DNA from: Acidobacteriota bacterium
GTDB taxonomy: Bacteria; Acidobacteriota; Terriglobia; Terriglobales; Acidobacteriaceae
Assembly: GCA_021819255.1 (NCBI GenBank)
Contig: JAKART010000017.1
Span: 5,091-13,592 of the forward strand
Length of the DNA: 8,502 bases
Reading direction: 5' to 3'
The notes beneath the pieces were generated by a model, which was given only the letters and a program-made list of their open reading frames with translations, made no database searches and was not told the origin of the DNA. This document shows, in pieces, positions 1 to 7,410 of this stretch (position 1 is the stretch's first letter; the number at the start of each line of letters is the position of its first letter). The position numbers and the translations under genes were made by a program.

Positions 1-98
1 TTCCCTGAAGGTGTAAGCAAGGGGAACGACTCCTGTGGGCGTTTTCCTCAATGAAAACGCCACTGAACGCCCGCTTCTGTACACCCATCATCAGGGAA
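1..98. other. Nested inverted-repeat element, possible structured RNA or dispersed repeat
   Basis: Bases 1-8 (TTCCCTGA) are exactly complementary to 91-98 (TCAGGGAA). Just inside, 10-15 (GGTGTA) pairs with 80-85 (TACACC). In the centre, 38-45 (GGCGTTTT) pairs perfectly with 54-61 around an 8-base loop. Alternatively, 37-43 (GGGCGTT) pairs with 66-72 (AACGCCC). The nesting of three stems in the right order is unlikely to be chance. The strand is undetermined because the stems fold on either strand. No known riboswitch or housekeeping RNA signature was recognised. The left boundary touches the window edge, so the outer stem may continue outside. It could be a folded RNA, the end of a mobile element, or a REP-like intergenic repeat. 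The sequence does not decide between these. Confidence 0.5.
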
Positions 99-311
99 AA
101 TGGTCTAAAACACCCTGGGCCGGGCCGGCGACACCGGAGACCTTCCTGCTGGTCTGCCGCGGAGTTCCTGCACTCGCCGGGATCCAGTTCCAACCAACCC
201 TCCGCGGCGCCCGGCTCCAGGCCGCCCATGGAACGGGAGACTTGTTCTAAAGTGAAGGTAGCGTGGAGCGCGCCAAGCAGACGGCGCAGCCCCAACCATC
301 CCGATACCCTT
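99..311. other. Region upstream of the VOC gene, no supported element
   Basis: This stretch separates the folded element at the left edge from the VOC start codon. It contains short GC-rich palindromes such as CCGCGG, and an AGACC at 138-142 that could pair with GGTCT at either 102-106 or 151-155. None is strong enough to name. A weak extended -10-like string, TGTTCTAAA, lies at 243-251 without a matching -35. No purine-rich ribosome binding site precedes the ATG at 312. The frame of the VOC gene is open back to 51, but this part has no resemblance to the family and is treated as untranslated. Confidence 0.4.
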
Positions 312-755
312 ATGCAACCTTTTCACATCGCTTTCCCCGTTGATGATCTGCAGGCAGCCCGCAACTTCTACGGAACGATTCTGGGCTGTACCGAGGGACG
401 AAGCACTGACGAGTGGATTGATTTCAATCTTTACGGCCATCAGATCGTGGCTCATCTCCGGCCTGCGGCGGAGCCGGCGAGCGGCTCTTGCGCAGAAGCC
501 CCAAAACGCTTTCCGGCCCATGTGGTCGACGGCCATCAGGTTCCGATTCCTCACTTCGGCGTCGTTCTTTCACCCCCTGAGTGGAAGGAGTTGGCCGCGC
601 GCGTGCGCGCAGCGAAGATCCCGTTTGTCATTGAGCCGTACACCCGTTTTGCAGGCCAGGTTGGGGAGCAATCCACGATGTTCTTCCTGGACCCGAGCGG
701 CAACGCCCTGGAGTTCAAATCCTTTGCGGATCTCTCGCAGCTCTTTGCTCGCTAG
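312..755 (+). CDS. VOC-superfamily (glyoxalase/extradiol dioxygenase-fold) protein
   Basis: This encodes a 147-residue protein, probably a cytoplasmic metal-dependent enzyme of the vicinal oxygen chelate superfamily. The N-terminal [18 protein letters not shown] pattern (4-21) is a classic first beta-alpha unit. The second module opens with HFGVVL (81-86) and ends with [15 protein letters not shown] (124-138). Likely metal ligands are H5, H81 and E134, the usual His/His/Glu set. The length fits a single two-module VOC subunit that would dimerise. It most resembles the group annotated as predicted extradiol dioxygenases, with [17 protein letters not shown] at 33-49. The substrate is unknown, and the fold also covers glyoxalases and antibiotic-binding proteins. 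The start at 312 was chosen because the family homology begins directly there, although no ribosome binding site is evident and the frame is open further upstream. The gene stands alone and converges on the amidase gene. Confidence 0.88.
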   Translation: MQPFHIAFPVDDLQAARNFYGTILGCTEGRSTDEWIDFNLYGHQIVAHLRPAAEPASGSCAEAPKRFPAHVVDGHQVPIPHFGVVLSPPEWKELAARVRAAKIPFVIEPYTRFAGQVGEQSTMFFLDPSGNALEFKSFADLSQLFAR

Positions 756-1028
756 GATCGTTCTTCCACCAGAGTGGCATGATGCCTCGATTTTGTTGGC
801 CGATTTGCCTGATAAGAATGCCCGTTCGGCCCCCATCGGGAGACCTGGCGATGCGGAACGATCCACGAGCGCCGCCGCTTCCAGCCGGAAAATGCAACAC
901 GGCGGGATTTTTCGCGCGCAGGAGCGCGCTCGTCAGCTTCATCACCGCGCCGGTGCGAGCAAGCCGCTCTTCCGGCAAATGAGGCAGGTTTTGAGTGGCC
1001 GGCGGAGCCAGGCATCCCGGACAGGATG
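756..1028. other. Convergent intergenic region with possible 3' structures
   Basis: This is 273 bp between the 3' ends of the VOC gene and the amidase gene. GGATCGTTC at 755-763, overlapping the VOC stop, is complementary to GAACGATCC at 856-864. These 9-bp arms enclose 92 bases. GCCGGAA at 884-890 pairs with TTCCGGC at 970-976. Small hairpins such as GGCA-TGA-TGCC (776-786), followed by the T-rich GATTTTGTT (789-797), could act as a weak terminator for the VOC gene. No credible protein-coding frame or RNA gene was recognised, and the long-range pairings are near what chance would give. Confidence 0.35.
914..929. other. Compact GC hairpin between convergent genes
   Basis: GCGCGC at 914-919 and GCGCGC at 924-929 form a perfect 6-bp stem with the tetraloop AGGA. 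Bases 908-912 next to it are a run of T on the plus strand. For minus-strand amidase transcripts this reads as hairpin then GAAAAATC, so it lacks the U-tract of an intrinsic terminator. It may still protect or pause transcripts arriving from either side. Confidence 0.3.
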
Positions 1029-3479
1029 CTATCTCGCCGCCTGCTCCTCGGTCTCCAACCGCGGCCGGACGCCGTTGACCCCCTCGGCATAGCGCGCAAT
1101 CCCGCGATAGAGGCTCTCCGCTACACGTTCCCGATATTGAGGCGTCTCCAGCTCAGCGGCGGTCCTTGGATTGGTCACAAAACCGATCTCCGCCAGGATC
1201 GACGGCATGTTCGCCCCGATCAGCACGACAAAGGGCGCCTTCTTGACTCCCCTATTCTTCAGTCCGGGATTTGCATGGCGCTGGCCGGCATAAAGCGACT
1301 GATCTACATCGGTTGCCAGCTCTCTGCTCTCATCGATCTTGTCCTCAAGAGCGATCTTCTTCACCAGGTCGCTGAGATCATGCACGCTCTCGGTGGAGAC
1401 GGCATTTTCGCGCGCCGCCACCTTCATCGCCTCCGGATCGGTGGTGAAGTTGAGATAGTACACCTCTACCCCGTGCACGTTCGGGTCATGCGAACTGTTG
1501 GCATGCACACTGATGAACAGATCCGCCTGCGCCTTGTTGGCGATGGCGGTTCGCGTCTCCAGCGGCACAAATGTATCGTCATCGCGGGTGTACACCACAT
1601 CGGCCCCCAGCCGGTCATGCAGCAGCTTGCCCAGCCGCAGCGCAACATCCAGCACCACATTCTTCTCTTCGATGCCGCCGGCGCCTAGCGTGCCGGAGTC
1701 GTGCCCGCCATGGCCCGCATCGATCACAATGCGGTCGATCTTCAATCCCAGCGTGCGCATCAGCGAAGTCTCTCCGTCGCTGGTAGGCGGCGGTATTGGA
1801 GCAGGCGATCCATGCTCTTCGGCAGTGATGGTTCCTTCCCCCGCCGTCGGCCTCATCCCGCGGCTAAGCCGTGGGGCCGGCTGCGCCTTGGGCGCGAGCT
1901 TGCGGTTGGTCTCGGCGATCGGCTTCGAAGTAGGCCGGCGCGTAGCCTCCACCATTCCAGGCTGACGGCTCACCTCGGCAACTTCGGCTTCGTTCGCTGC
2001 CGCATTGCCCGTCGAAGTCGAGGTTTCCGTGACCAATTTGGAGGCGCGGCGCAAAGGCTCCGGCACAGCCCTCGGCGACGCCTCGGACGCGCTCTTCCCT
2101 GCACCGTTTGCAACCCTGAATGGCAGGCCAAAGCTCGCTCTTCCATCCGTTACCGGCATTGCCGGCAGGCTGGATATCTCCACCGGCCGAGCACTGTGCG
2201 GCCGTTCCGAGACACTCGCATCTTGCTCATCCGGCGCGAGGCTCCCTTTCGGCTGCTCCGCAGCCGACGGATTTGCCTCCGCCACTCCAGCCGGATCCCC
2301 TTTTTGCATGGCCTGGCGGCTTCCGGGTTCACCGTGGATATCGATGATCAAACGGTAAGGATTGGGAAGGCAGAACGCGGAATACTCGGTTACGTGATGG
2401 ACGTCCAGCACCACCCGGGTGACATTGTTCTTGAACTGCGCCACCCGAACTCGCTCGAGAAATCCATCATCCGTCACCGGGAAGCTCTTGCCCGCCAATC
2501 CCGCGCCCAGGCGCGCGTCTTCAAGGTCAAAGAAGATCCGGTCTGGATCCTCCACCCGCGCCGCCTCGTACTTTACCACTTGCCCCGGCGCTACATTCAG
2601 ATCGATCGCCACCCGGGTATAGCTGGCCGTAGACCAATGCCTGATCCCGGTGACCATAGAAAGAGCCCCTCGGCTGGGTGCTGCCCCCAAGCGAGGCTCG
2701 ATCGGTGGTGTTCGGCCTCCCATCCCAGCCTCCGGCTGCACGGTCGCAGCGACTGTTCTGACGGATGCCGGCCTGGCAGAAATCGATGCAGGGCTAGCCT
2801 GATTGAGACCGGACGGGGCTGGCCGATCGCCGCCAACCCTCTCTCTTGCCTTCGAATCTGCCTGGCTGGCCTTCCCCTTGGCATGGCGCAAGGCCTGCGG
2901 GTAATCCTCGGCGAGCTCGGCGCGAATCTTGCCGGCTTCTTGAGCTGCGTCTGGATCCGTCACTTGGCCGTTGTCCCGTCCCGGCGCAGATCCCGATTCC
3001 AATAAATCGAGCGCCTTCTCCAGAGCCACCGGGGCCAACCTGTCCCCAGGATAGGCTTTGGCCAGATATTCATATTGCCCAACCGCGGCGGCGATGCTCT
3101 GCCTATCGTTCAGCTCCCGTCCCCGCTCGGCAAACAGCTCGGCCACCTGTTCCACCGCGGCGGCCGCATGCTCATCCCCGGGGTTGTCGCGATAGATCAC
3201 GCGAAACTGGTTCATCACATGCTCGTACTCCTGCTGGGTGTGCACCGTTCCGGGTTCAGATTCGAACCTGCGCCGGGCCAGCAGAGCCTGCTGCCAGGCC
3301 GAAGCCGGCCGTCCCTGCGTGCTTTCGGCAGTAGAACGCACTCCGGATCTGACGGCAGCCAAACTGCTTGGCGCGGTCAGAGTCGCCATCGACAAACCAA
3401 GGAGGACCAGGACGCCCCATTCGACACGGCCCAAACTTCCGTCAACGGCATGGATATGACCGCTCTGCAGGTGATCCAT
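1029..3479 (-). CDS. Secreted N-acetylmuramoyl-L-alanine amidase with AMIN domain (AmiC-like)
   Basis: This 816-residue cell-wall hydrolase should cut the bond between N-acetylmuramic acid and L-alanine in peptidoglycan, acting outside the cytoplasmic membrane. Residues 18-42 look like a signal peptide, with hydrophobic core WGVLVLLGLSMATLT and likely cleavage after SLAA. Residues 60-200 are helical and TPR-like, for example EYEHVMNQFRVIYRDNPGDE. An AMIN domain, which targets peptidoglycan, spans about 275-385. Residues 386-575 are a Pro/Ser/Ala-rich, probably disordered linker. The Amidase_3 catalytic domain spans about 580-800. Predicted zinc ligands are H590 (DAGHGG), E605 (GIEEKN) and H659 (SVHAN), with catalytic E764 (LAEIGF), so the site looks complete. 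The protein is about twice the usual length of AmiC enzymes because of the helical part and linker. The start at 3479 lacks a well-spaced ribosome binding site, and a TTG at residue 16 is an alternative. It lies 86 bp after alaS on the same strand. Confidence 0.93.
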   Translation of the reverse strand: MDHLQSGHIHAVDGSLGRVEWGVLVLLGLSMATLTAPSSLAAVRSGVRSTAESTQGRPASAWQQALLARRRFESEPGTVHTQQEYEHVMNQFRVIYRDNPGDEHAAAAVEQVAELFAERGRELNDRQSIAAAVGQYEYLAKAYPGDRLAPVALEKALDLLESGSAPGRDNGQVTDPDAAQEAGKIRAELAEDYPQALRHAKGKASQADSKARERVGGDRPAPSGLNQASPASISARPASVRTVAATVQPEAGMGGRTPPIEPRLGAAPSRGALSMVTGIRHWSTASYTRVAIDLNVAPGQVVKYEAARVEDPDRIFFDLEDARLGAGLAGKSFPVTDDGFLERVRVAQFKNNVTRVVLDVHHVTEYSAFCLPNPYRLIIDIHGEPGSRQAMQKGDPAGVAEANPSAAEQPKGSLAPDEQDASVSERPHSARPVEISSLPAMPVTDGRASFGLPFRVANGAGKSASEASPRAVPEPLRRASKLVTETSTSTGNAAANEAEVAEVSRQPGMVEATRRPTSKPIAETNRKLAPKAQPAPRLSRGMRPTAGEGTITAEEHGSPAPIPPPTSDGETSLMRTLGLKIDRIVIDAGHGGHDSGTLGAGGIEEKNVVLDVALRLGKLLHDRLGADVVYTRDDDTFVPLETRTAIANKAQADLFISVHANSSHDPNVHGVEVYYLNFTTDPEAMKVAARENAVSTESVHDLSDLVKKIALEDKIDESRELATDVDQSLYAGQRHANPGLKNRGVKKAPFVVLIGANMPSILAEIGFVTNPRTAAELETPQYRERVAESLYRGIARYAEGVNGVRPRLETEEQAAR

Positions 3480-3565
3480 ACCTTTAAGTCTAGGTTGCTC
3501 CAGCCCTATCCCGGCTTGTGAATCCCGCGGAGGTACCGTGTCGAATACCTCGACGCCTCAGGCTG

Positions 3566-6367
3566 CTACAGGATCTCCGCTACGATGTGGCGGGCTCCCG
3601 CCAGAGCCGCGTCCAGGCCGGCTGCGTCGCTACCTCCAGCCTCGGCAAGATCCGGTCTTCCGCCCCCCTTGCCTCCCACCTTGGCCGCGATCGCCCCTAC
3701 AATCTTGCCGGCATGGACCCGCGAGGTCAGGTCCTTGCTGACCCCAACGATCAGATTCACTCGACCGTCCGCCGAAGCCGCGCCCAACACCACCACCCCG
3801 CTACCCAGCTTTCCGCGCAGCTCATCCACCAGATTCCGCATCTGGGACTTGGCCTCCGGAGAAGATCCGAGCATATCAACCCTCTGGGCAAGCACCTTGA
3901 CGCCCTTCACCTCCACCGCCGCAGCCACTCCGTCGGCCGCAGCCGCGCTGGCTGACTTCAATCGCAGCGTCTCCAACTCGCGGCGCAGCTTCTTGATCTC
4001 TTCGTCCAGGGCAGCGACTCTGGAGCGTAGGGCCTCTCCACTCACGTCGCCTCCCCCAACGAACTGGCCTGCCGCGCGAGCCACATCCGCATCCCGCCGA
4101 AAGGCCGCCAATGCCCCCATGCCGGTTACAGCTTCCACCCGGCGCACGCCGCTGGCCACGGCTCCCTCCCCAAGCAGCTTCAGCAGCCCAATCTCCCCCG
4201 TCGCCCCGGCATGAGTTCCTCCGCACAGCTCAGTCGAGAAGTCGCCAATCTTCACCACCCGCACCTTGTCTCCATATTTTTCGCCAAACAGCGCCATCGC
4301 ACCCAACTCATGCACCGCTACATCGATCGGCACATCCACCAGGGTCTCTACCGGAGTGTTCTTGAGCACCTGGGCGTTGACAATGCTTTCAATCTCCTCG
4401 ATCTCCTGCGGAGCCACGCCGGCAAAGTGACTAAAGTCGAAGCGCAGACGGGAGCGGTCGTTCAACGAACCGGCCTGCTTCACATGGGGGCCTAAAACCT
4501 GGCGTAAAGCCGCGTGGAGGAGGTGCGTTCCCGTGTGATTGCGCATCACAGCCTCCCGCACCGCGGCATCCACCGCCACATCCACGGTATCGCCCACCGC
4601 CAGGGTTTGCTTCACCACCACATGGTGAGCAAACACACCCTGCACGGGCTTCCGGCATCCGGTCACCTCAGCGACCAAAGTCTGGTGATCGCTGGAGTAA
4701 ATCCAGCCCACGTCCCCCACCTGGCCGCCGGAGTCGGCGTAGAAGCTAGTGGCATCCAGAACCGCCTCACCCGCTTCGCCGGGTTGAAATACGGGAACGC
4801 CGACGCCATCCCTGACCAGCGCCAGCACCTTGGCGCCCTCCACCCGCAGCGACGTGTAGCCCTCAAACTCCGTCCTGGGCAGCTCCCGGAAAACCGGCGC
4901 CGCTGACTTCTGCGACCCGCCCTTCCAGGAGGCGCGCGCCCTCGCCTGCTCCTCCTCTTTGGCCGAATCAAAACCTTCGGCATCGAAACCCAGCCCGGCA
5001 TCCCGGGCCGCATCCACCATAAAGTCCAACGGGAGGCCAAAGGTCTCGTAGAGGTGGAATGCCTCGCGCCCCTCAATACGCAACCCAGCGTCTTTCCCCG
5101 GTTCGGCGGAAGCGGAGCCGGCCTCCGCTGATCCTGCGGTCGAGCCGCGCTTCTTCAGGGCGATGAGCTGGTCCAGTTGCGCGGAGCCGACCTCCATCAC
5201 TCGCGCGAACTGCTCCTCTTCTGCCAGCACCACCTTGGCGACTCGCTCGGCGCTCTCTTGCAGCTCCGGATAGGCGGCCTGCATCTGTTCGCGAACCGCC
5301 CCCACCATCGTATGCAGAAACGGCTTCTCCTGCCCCAGCAGCCGGCCATGCCGAATGCCGCGGCGCAGAATCTTGCGCAGCACATAGCCGCGTCCGTCAT
5401 TGCTGGGCAGCACTCCGTCGGAGATCAGGAAGGTAGCGGCCCGCGCGTGGTCAGCGATGATGCGCAAGGATGCAGCCTCCTTCCGATCGCTGATGGCCAG
5501 CTCGCCGATACGGCCGCTGGTCAACTCCTCTTTGCCAAACCCCACCAGCTCCGCCGCTCTCCCGATCAAAGGCGTAAACAGATCACTCTCGTAGTTGCTC
5601 AGGTTTCCCTGCAGCACGGACGCGACCCGTTCCAGCCCCATCCCGGTATCGATGGAAGGCTTGGGCAGGGGGGTCAGAACTCCATCGCTGCTGCGATCAA
5701 ACTGCATGAAGACCAGGTTCCAGATCTCCATGTAGCGCTGGTCGTCGTCGGGAAATGGACGATCCTCACCGGTCTCGCTCGCTTCCCTGCCGAGATCGAA
5801 GAAGATCTCCGAGCAGGGGCCGCACGGGCCGGTGTCCCCCATCTGCCAGAAGTTGTCCTTCATCCCCATGGCGAAGATGCGCTCCCTGGGGACGCCGGCG
5901 TCCATCCAGAACCGCTCGGCTTCGTCGTCACGCGGCACCGCTGCCGGACCCTCTCCCACCCCCTCGAAGATCGTCACGTAAAGCCGGTCCTTGTCGATTC
6001 CGAACCATTCGGGGCTGGTCAGCAACTCCCAGGCAAAGGCAATCGCTTCCTTCTTGAAGTAATCTCCGAAGCTGAAGTTGCCCAGCATCTCAAAGAATGT
6101 ATGATGACGCCGCGTGAATCCAACGTTCTCCAGATCGTTGTGCTTGCCGCCCGCTCGCACGCATTTCTGGCTGCTGGCAGCCCGCAGATAAGGCCGCGTC
6201 TCCGTCCCCAGGAAGACGTCTTTGAACTGATTCATCCCCGCATTGGTGAACAGAAGGGTGGGGTCGTTGGCCGGCACCAAAGAGGATGAATGCACCCTGC
6301 GGTGACCCTTGCTCTCGAAAAACCTCAAAAAGTCTTCCCGAATCTGATTCCCTGAAAGGTTGCGCAT
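3566..6367 (-). CDS. alaS: Alanyl-tRNA synthetase
   Basis: This 933-residue cytoplasmic class II synthetase attaches alanine to tRNA-Ala. The catalytic core starts immediately ([20 protein letters not shown], 27-46). Class II motif 2 lies around [20 protein letters not shown] (84-103), and motif 3 around [13 protein letters not shown] (242-254). The editing domain that removes mischarged serine and glycine has the complete zinc set H611, H615 (HTGTH), C715 and H719 (CGGTH). The C-terminal C-Ala/DHHA1 domain ends with [12 protein letters not shown] (901-912). The family's usual length is about 875, and part of the excess is a Ser/Ala/Gly-rich insertion near 406-430. The start at 6367 matches the family N-terminus. 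The frame stays open 90 codons upstream, but that part would run through a 20-bp tandem repeat and has no homology. The ribosome binding site is weak (GAG in TTGAGACGACT). The gene is divergent from the VTT-protein gene and probably cotranscribed with the amidase downstream. Confidence 0.98.
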   Translation of the reverse strand: MRNLSGNQIREDFLRFFESKGHRRVHSSSLVPANDPTLLFTNAGMNQFKDVFLGTETRPYLRAASSQKCVRAGGKHNDLENVGFTRRHHTFFEMLGNFSFGDYFKKEAIAFAWELLTSPEWFGIDKDRLYVTIFEGVGEGPAAVPRDDEAERFWMDAGVPRERIFAMGMKDNFWQMGDTGPCGPCSEIFFDLGREASETGEDRPFPDDDQRYMEIWNLVFMQFDRSSDGVLTPLPKPSIDTGMGLERVASVLQGNLSNYESDLFTPLIGRAAELVGFGKEELTSGRIGELAISDRKEAASLRIIADHARAATFLISDGVLPSNDGRGYVLRKILRRGIRHGRLLGQEKPFLHTMVGAVREQMQAAYPELQESAERVAKVVLAEEEQFARVMEVGSAQLDQLIALKKRGSTAGSAEAGSASAEPGKDAGLRIEGREAFHLYETFGLPLDFMVDAARDAGLGFDAEGFDSAKEEEQARARASWKGGSQKSAAPVFRELPRTEFEGYTSLRVEGAKVLALVRDGVGVPVFQPGEAGEAVLDATSFYADSGGQVGDVGWIYSSDHQTLVAEVTGCRKPVQGVFAHHVVVKQTLAVGDTVDVAVDAAVREAVMRNHTGTHLLHAALRQVLGPHVKQAGSLNDRSRLRFDFSHFAGVAPQEIEEIESIVNAQVLKNTPVETLVDVPIDVAVHELGAMALFGEKYGDKVRVVKIGDFSTELCGGTHAGATGEIGLLKLLGEGAVASGVRRVEAVTGMGALAAFRRDADVARAAGQFVGGGDVSGEALRSRVAALDEEIKKLRRELETLRLKSASAAAADGVAAAVEVKGVKVLAQRVDMLGSSPEAKSQMRNLVDELRGKLGSGVVVLGAASADGRVNLIVGVSKDLTSRVHAGKIVGAIAAKVGGKGGGRPDLAEAGGSDAAGLDAALAGARHIVAEIL

Positions 6368-6377
6368 AGTCGTCTCA

Positions 6378-6386
6378 AGTTTATCA
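6378..6386 (-). promoter_or_regulatory. Candidate extended -10 box for alaS
   Basis: On the minus strand this reads TGATAAACT, an extended TG-N element followed by TAAACT (four of six matches to TATAAT). No recognisable -35 lies 17 bases upstream. Transcription from it would begin only about 4 bases before the alaS ATG at 6367, giving an almost leaderless message. That would fit the weak ribosome binding site, but the match is modest and could be chance. Confidence 0.25.
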
Positions 6387-6469
6387 GTGCGCTGCGCCGT
6401 CCTCTTGGATCTGCGCGCTACACCCGCAAGCGCACGAAGGCTTCTCTCCAAATGCCGTCCAGCGGGCGA

Positions 6470-6495
6470 CAGCATCTTCCGTGTGGAAGATCCTG
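6470..6495. promoter_or_regulatory. Imperfect dyad, possible operator or leader hairpin
   Basis: ATCTTCC (6474-6480) and GGAAGAT (6485-6491) are perfect inverted arms around GTGT. A C-C mismatch is followed by three further pairs (CAG 6470-6472 with CTG 6493-6495). The total is ten base pairs around one mismatch. It lies 103-128 bases upstream of the alaS start, between divergent genes. It could be a binding site for a dimeric regulator, or a hairpin in a long alaS leader. No T-run follows on either strand, so it is not a typical terminator. Confidence 0.4.
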
Positions 6496-6557
6496 CGTCC
6501 GGCGAGCCACCGTGCTTTGAGTCCGCCCCGGCAGAACGGCCTTCTGGTCCCGCAACC

Positions 6558-6617
6558 ATGGGAACACGCGATCCTGCATGAGAACACGCGAACCTGCATG
6601 GGAACACGCGAACCTGG
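6558..6617. repeat. Three tandem 20-bp repeats
   Basis: Copy 1 (6558-6577) is ATGGGAACACGCGATCCTGC. Copy 2 (6578-6597) differs by an A for G at its fourth base and an A for T inside the unit. Copy 3 (6598-6617) ends in G instead of C and otherwise follows the consensus. The copies abut without spacers, and weak degenerate traces flank them on both sides. The 20-bp period is close to two turns of the DNA helix, so a protein bound to each copy would sit on nearly the same face. The repeats lie 58-118 bases upstream of the VTT-protein start. They may be a regulatory array or a simple slippage-derived minisatellite. Confidence 0.85.
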
Positions 6618-6651
6618 AACCGGCGCGAGCCGACCACTTCCGCACTGAAGA

Positions 6652-6660
6652 TGCTATAAG
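6652..6660 (+). promoter_or_regulatory. Candidate extended -10 box for the VTT-protein gene
   Basis: TGCTATAAG has the extended TG-N element and a TATAAG hexamer (five of six matches to TATAAT). No clear -35 is present at the normal distance, as is common for extended -10 promoters. It would start transcription near 6667, about 9 bases before the ATG at 6676. It overlaps the AAGGA (6658-6662) that would otherwise be the ribosome binding site, so either the leader is very short or the true promoter lies further upstream. Confidence 0.35.
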
Positions 6661-6675
6661 GACATAGACACTGGC

Positions 6676-7407
6676 ATGGACTCGCATCTCCTCTCCCCGG
6701 CGGCCTTGATGGCTTGTTCCCACACCGCAGCCGGGGCTGCGCAGATCGCCAAAGGTTCCTTCCATCGCGGCGCGGCTCTGGACTTCTTCTCCAGTCTGGG
6801 CCTGGCCGGCCTCTTCCTGATCGCCGTGGTCAACAGCACGTTTGTTCCATTGCCGGTGCCGGGCGTGGCCGATATTCTCATTATCCTGTACGTCGCCGCC
6901 CACATGAATCCTTTCTCTGTAGTCGCCATCGCCACGCTGGGCTCGGCTACCGGCGGCCTCATCTCTCACACCGCGGGCTCGGTGGGAGGCATGGCCTTCC
7001 TGCGCAGACACATCTCCCCGCAAACGCTCAGCAGGATTACCTTCTGGATGGAGAGCCATCCGATCCTCACCGTCGCTCTGCCCGCCATCCTTCCCCCACC
7101 CATGCCGCTCTGGCCCTTCATCCTGGCCGCCGGTGCAGTCCACATGTCCCGCCGGGAGTTCATGTGGTCCTTCACCCTGAGCCGGTTTCTGCGCCACGGA
7201 ATCGCCGCCTGGCTCGGGATTCGCTATGGAAGCCGCATTCTCCACCTGTGGTCGCGCTTCAACGACCGCTGGGCCGATTCCATCCTGATCGCCGTCTGGT
7301 CCCTGCTGGGAGTCTCTCTGATCTTCGCCCTGTGGAAGCTCTACCGCACCGCGCGCGAGCTCCGCTCCCCACCCCAGCCGCCATCCGCAAAGGCATTTCT
7401 GAAGTAA
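6676..7407 (+). CDS. VTT-domain (DedA/YqaA-like) inner-membrane protein
   Basis: This is a 243-residue polytopic membrane protein. The VTT (SNARE-associated, DedA-like) fold is suggested by hydrophobic stretches at about 36-53, 62-76, 80-100, 128-155, 162-183 and 201-221. A proline-rich re-entrant segment ([19 protein letters not shown], 52-70) and the later [20 protein letters not shown] (134-153) also fit. DedA-family proteins support membrane homeostasis and lipid or undecaprenyl-phosphate handling, but the exact role here cannot be read from sequence. The late motif has Pro-Pro-Pro where DedA proteins usually carry conserved arginines, and N53 may replace the usual acidic residue, so this is a divergent branch. 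The start at 6676 is tentative: AAGGA lies 13 bases upstream, rather far, and residues 1-35 look poorly conserved. Another ATG is at 6709. The gene is divergent from alaS and convergent with the EamA gene. Confidence 0.8.
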   Translation: MDSHLLSPAALMACSHTAAGAAQIAKGSFHRGAALDFFSSLGLAGLFLIAVVNSTFVPLPVPGVADILIILYVAAHMNPFSVVAIATLGSATGGLISHTAGSVGGMAFLRRHISPQTLSRITFWMESHPILTVALPAILPPPMPLWPFILAAGAVHMSRREFMWSFTLSRFLRHGIAAWLGIRYGSRILHLWSRFNDRWADSILIAVWSLLGVSLIFALWKLYRTARELRSPPQPPSAKAFLK

Positions 7408-7410
7408 GAA

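Larger units (their letters stand above)
6368..6675. promoter_or_regulatory. Divergent intergenic region between alaS and the VTT-protein gene
   Basis: These 308 bp separate two divergently transcribed genes and must hold both promoters. From left to right they contain a candidate extended -10 for alaS (6378-6386), an imperfect 26-bp dyad (6470-6495), three tandem 20-bp repeats (6558-6617) and a candidate extended -10 for the membrane-protein gene (6652-6660). Neither promoter shows a good -35. No small gene is convincing: the frames running through here on the minus strand owe their length to the absence of stops in GC-rich sequence. Confidence 0.6.

Noticed and set aside
51..311. N-terminal extension of the VOC gene by 87 codons
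   Set aside because: The extension has no family resemblance and its beginning lies in the folded 1-98 element. The VOC fold starts right at the Met at 312.
1701..3005. Long plus-strand open frame (434 codons) opposite the amidase
   Set aside because: It lies wholly antisense to a confidently identified gene, is extremely rich in Arg, Pro and His, and shows no domain. It reflects the lack of stops in GC-rich DNA.
3530..3551. Terminator between alaS and the amidase
   Set aside because: The stem is only 6 bp (GAGGTA/TACCTC) with a 10-base loop, and no T-tract follows on the minus strand.
5177..6289. Plus-strand open frame of 370 codons opposite alaS
   Set aside because: It is antisense to the conserved alaS catalytic core, and its composition mirrors alaS codons. 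There is no recognisable domain.
6368..6557. T-box leader controlling alaS
   Set aside because: No T-box consensus or specifier-loop arrangement could be seen, and the only strong fold is a single short dyad.
6558..6617. CRISPR array
   Set aside because: The repeats directly abut with no spacers, there are only three copies, and no cas gene is nearby.
6368..6637. N-terminal extension of alaS by 90 codons
   Set aside because: Family similarity starts at the Met at 6367, and the extension would translate the 20-bp repeats.
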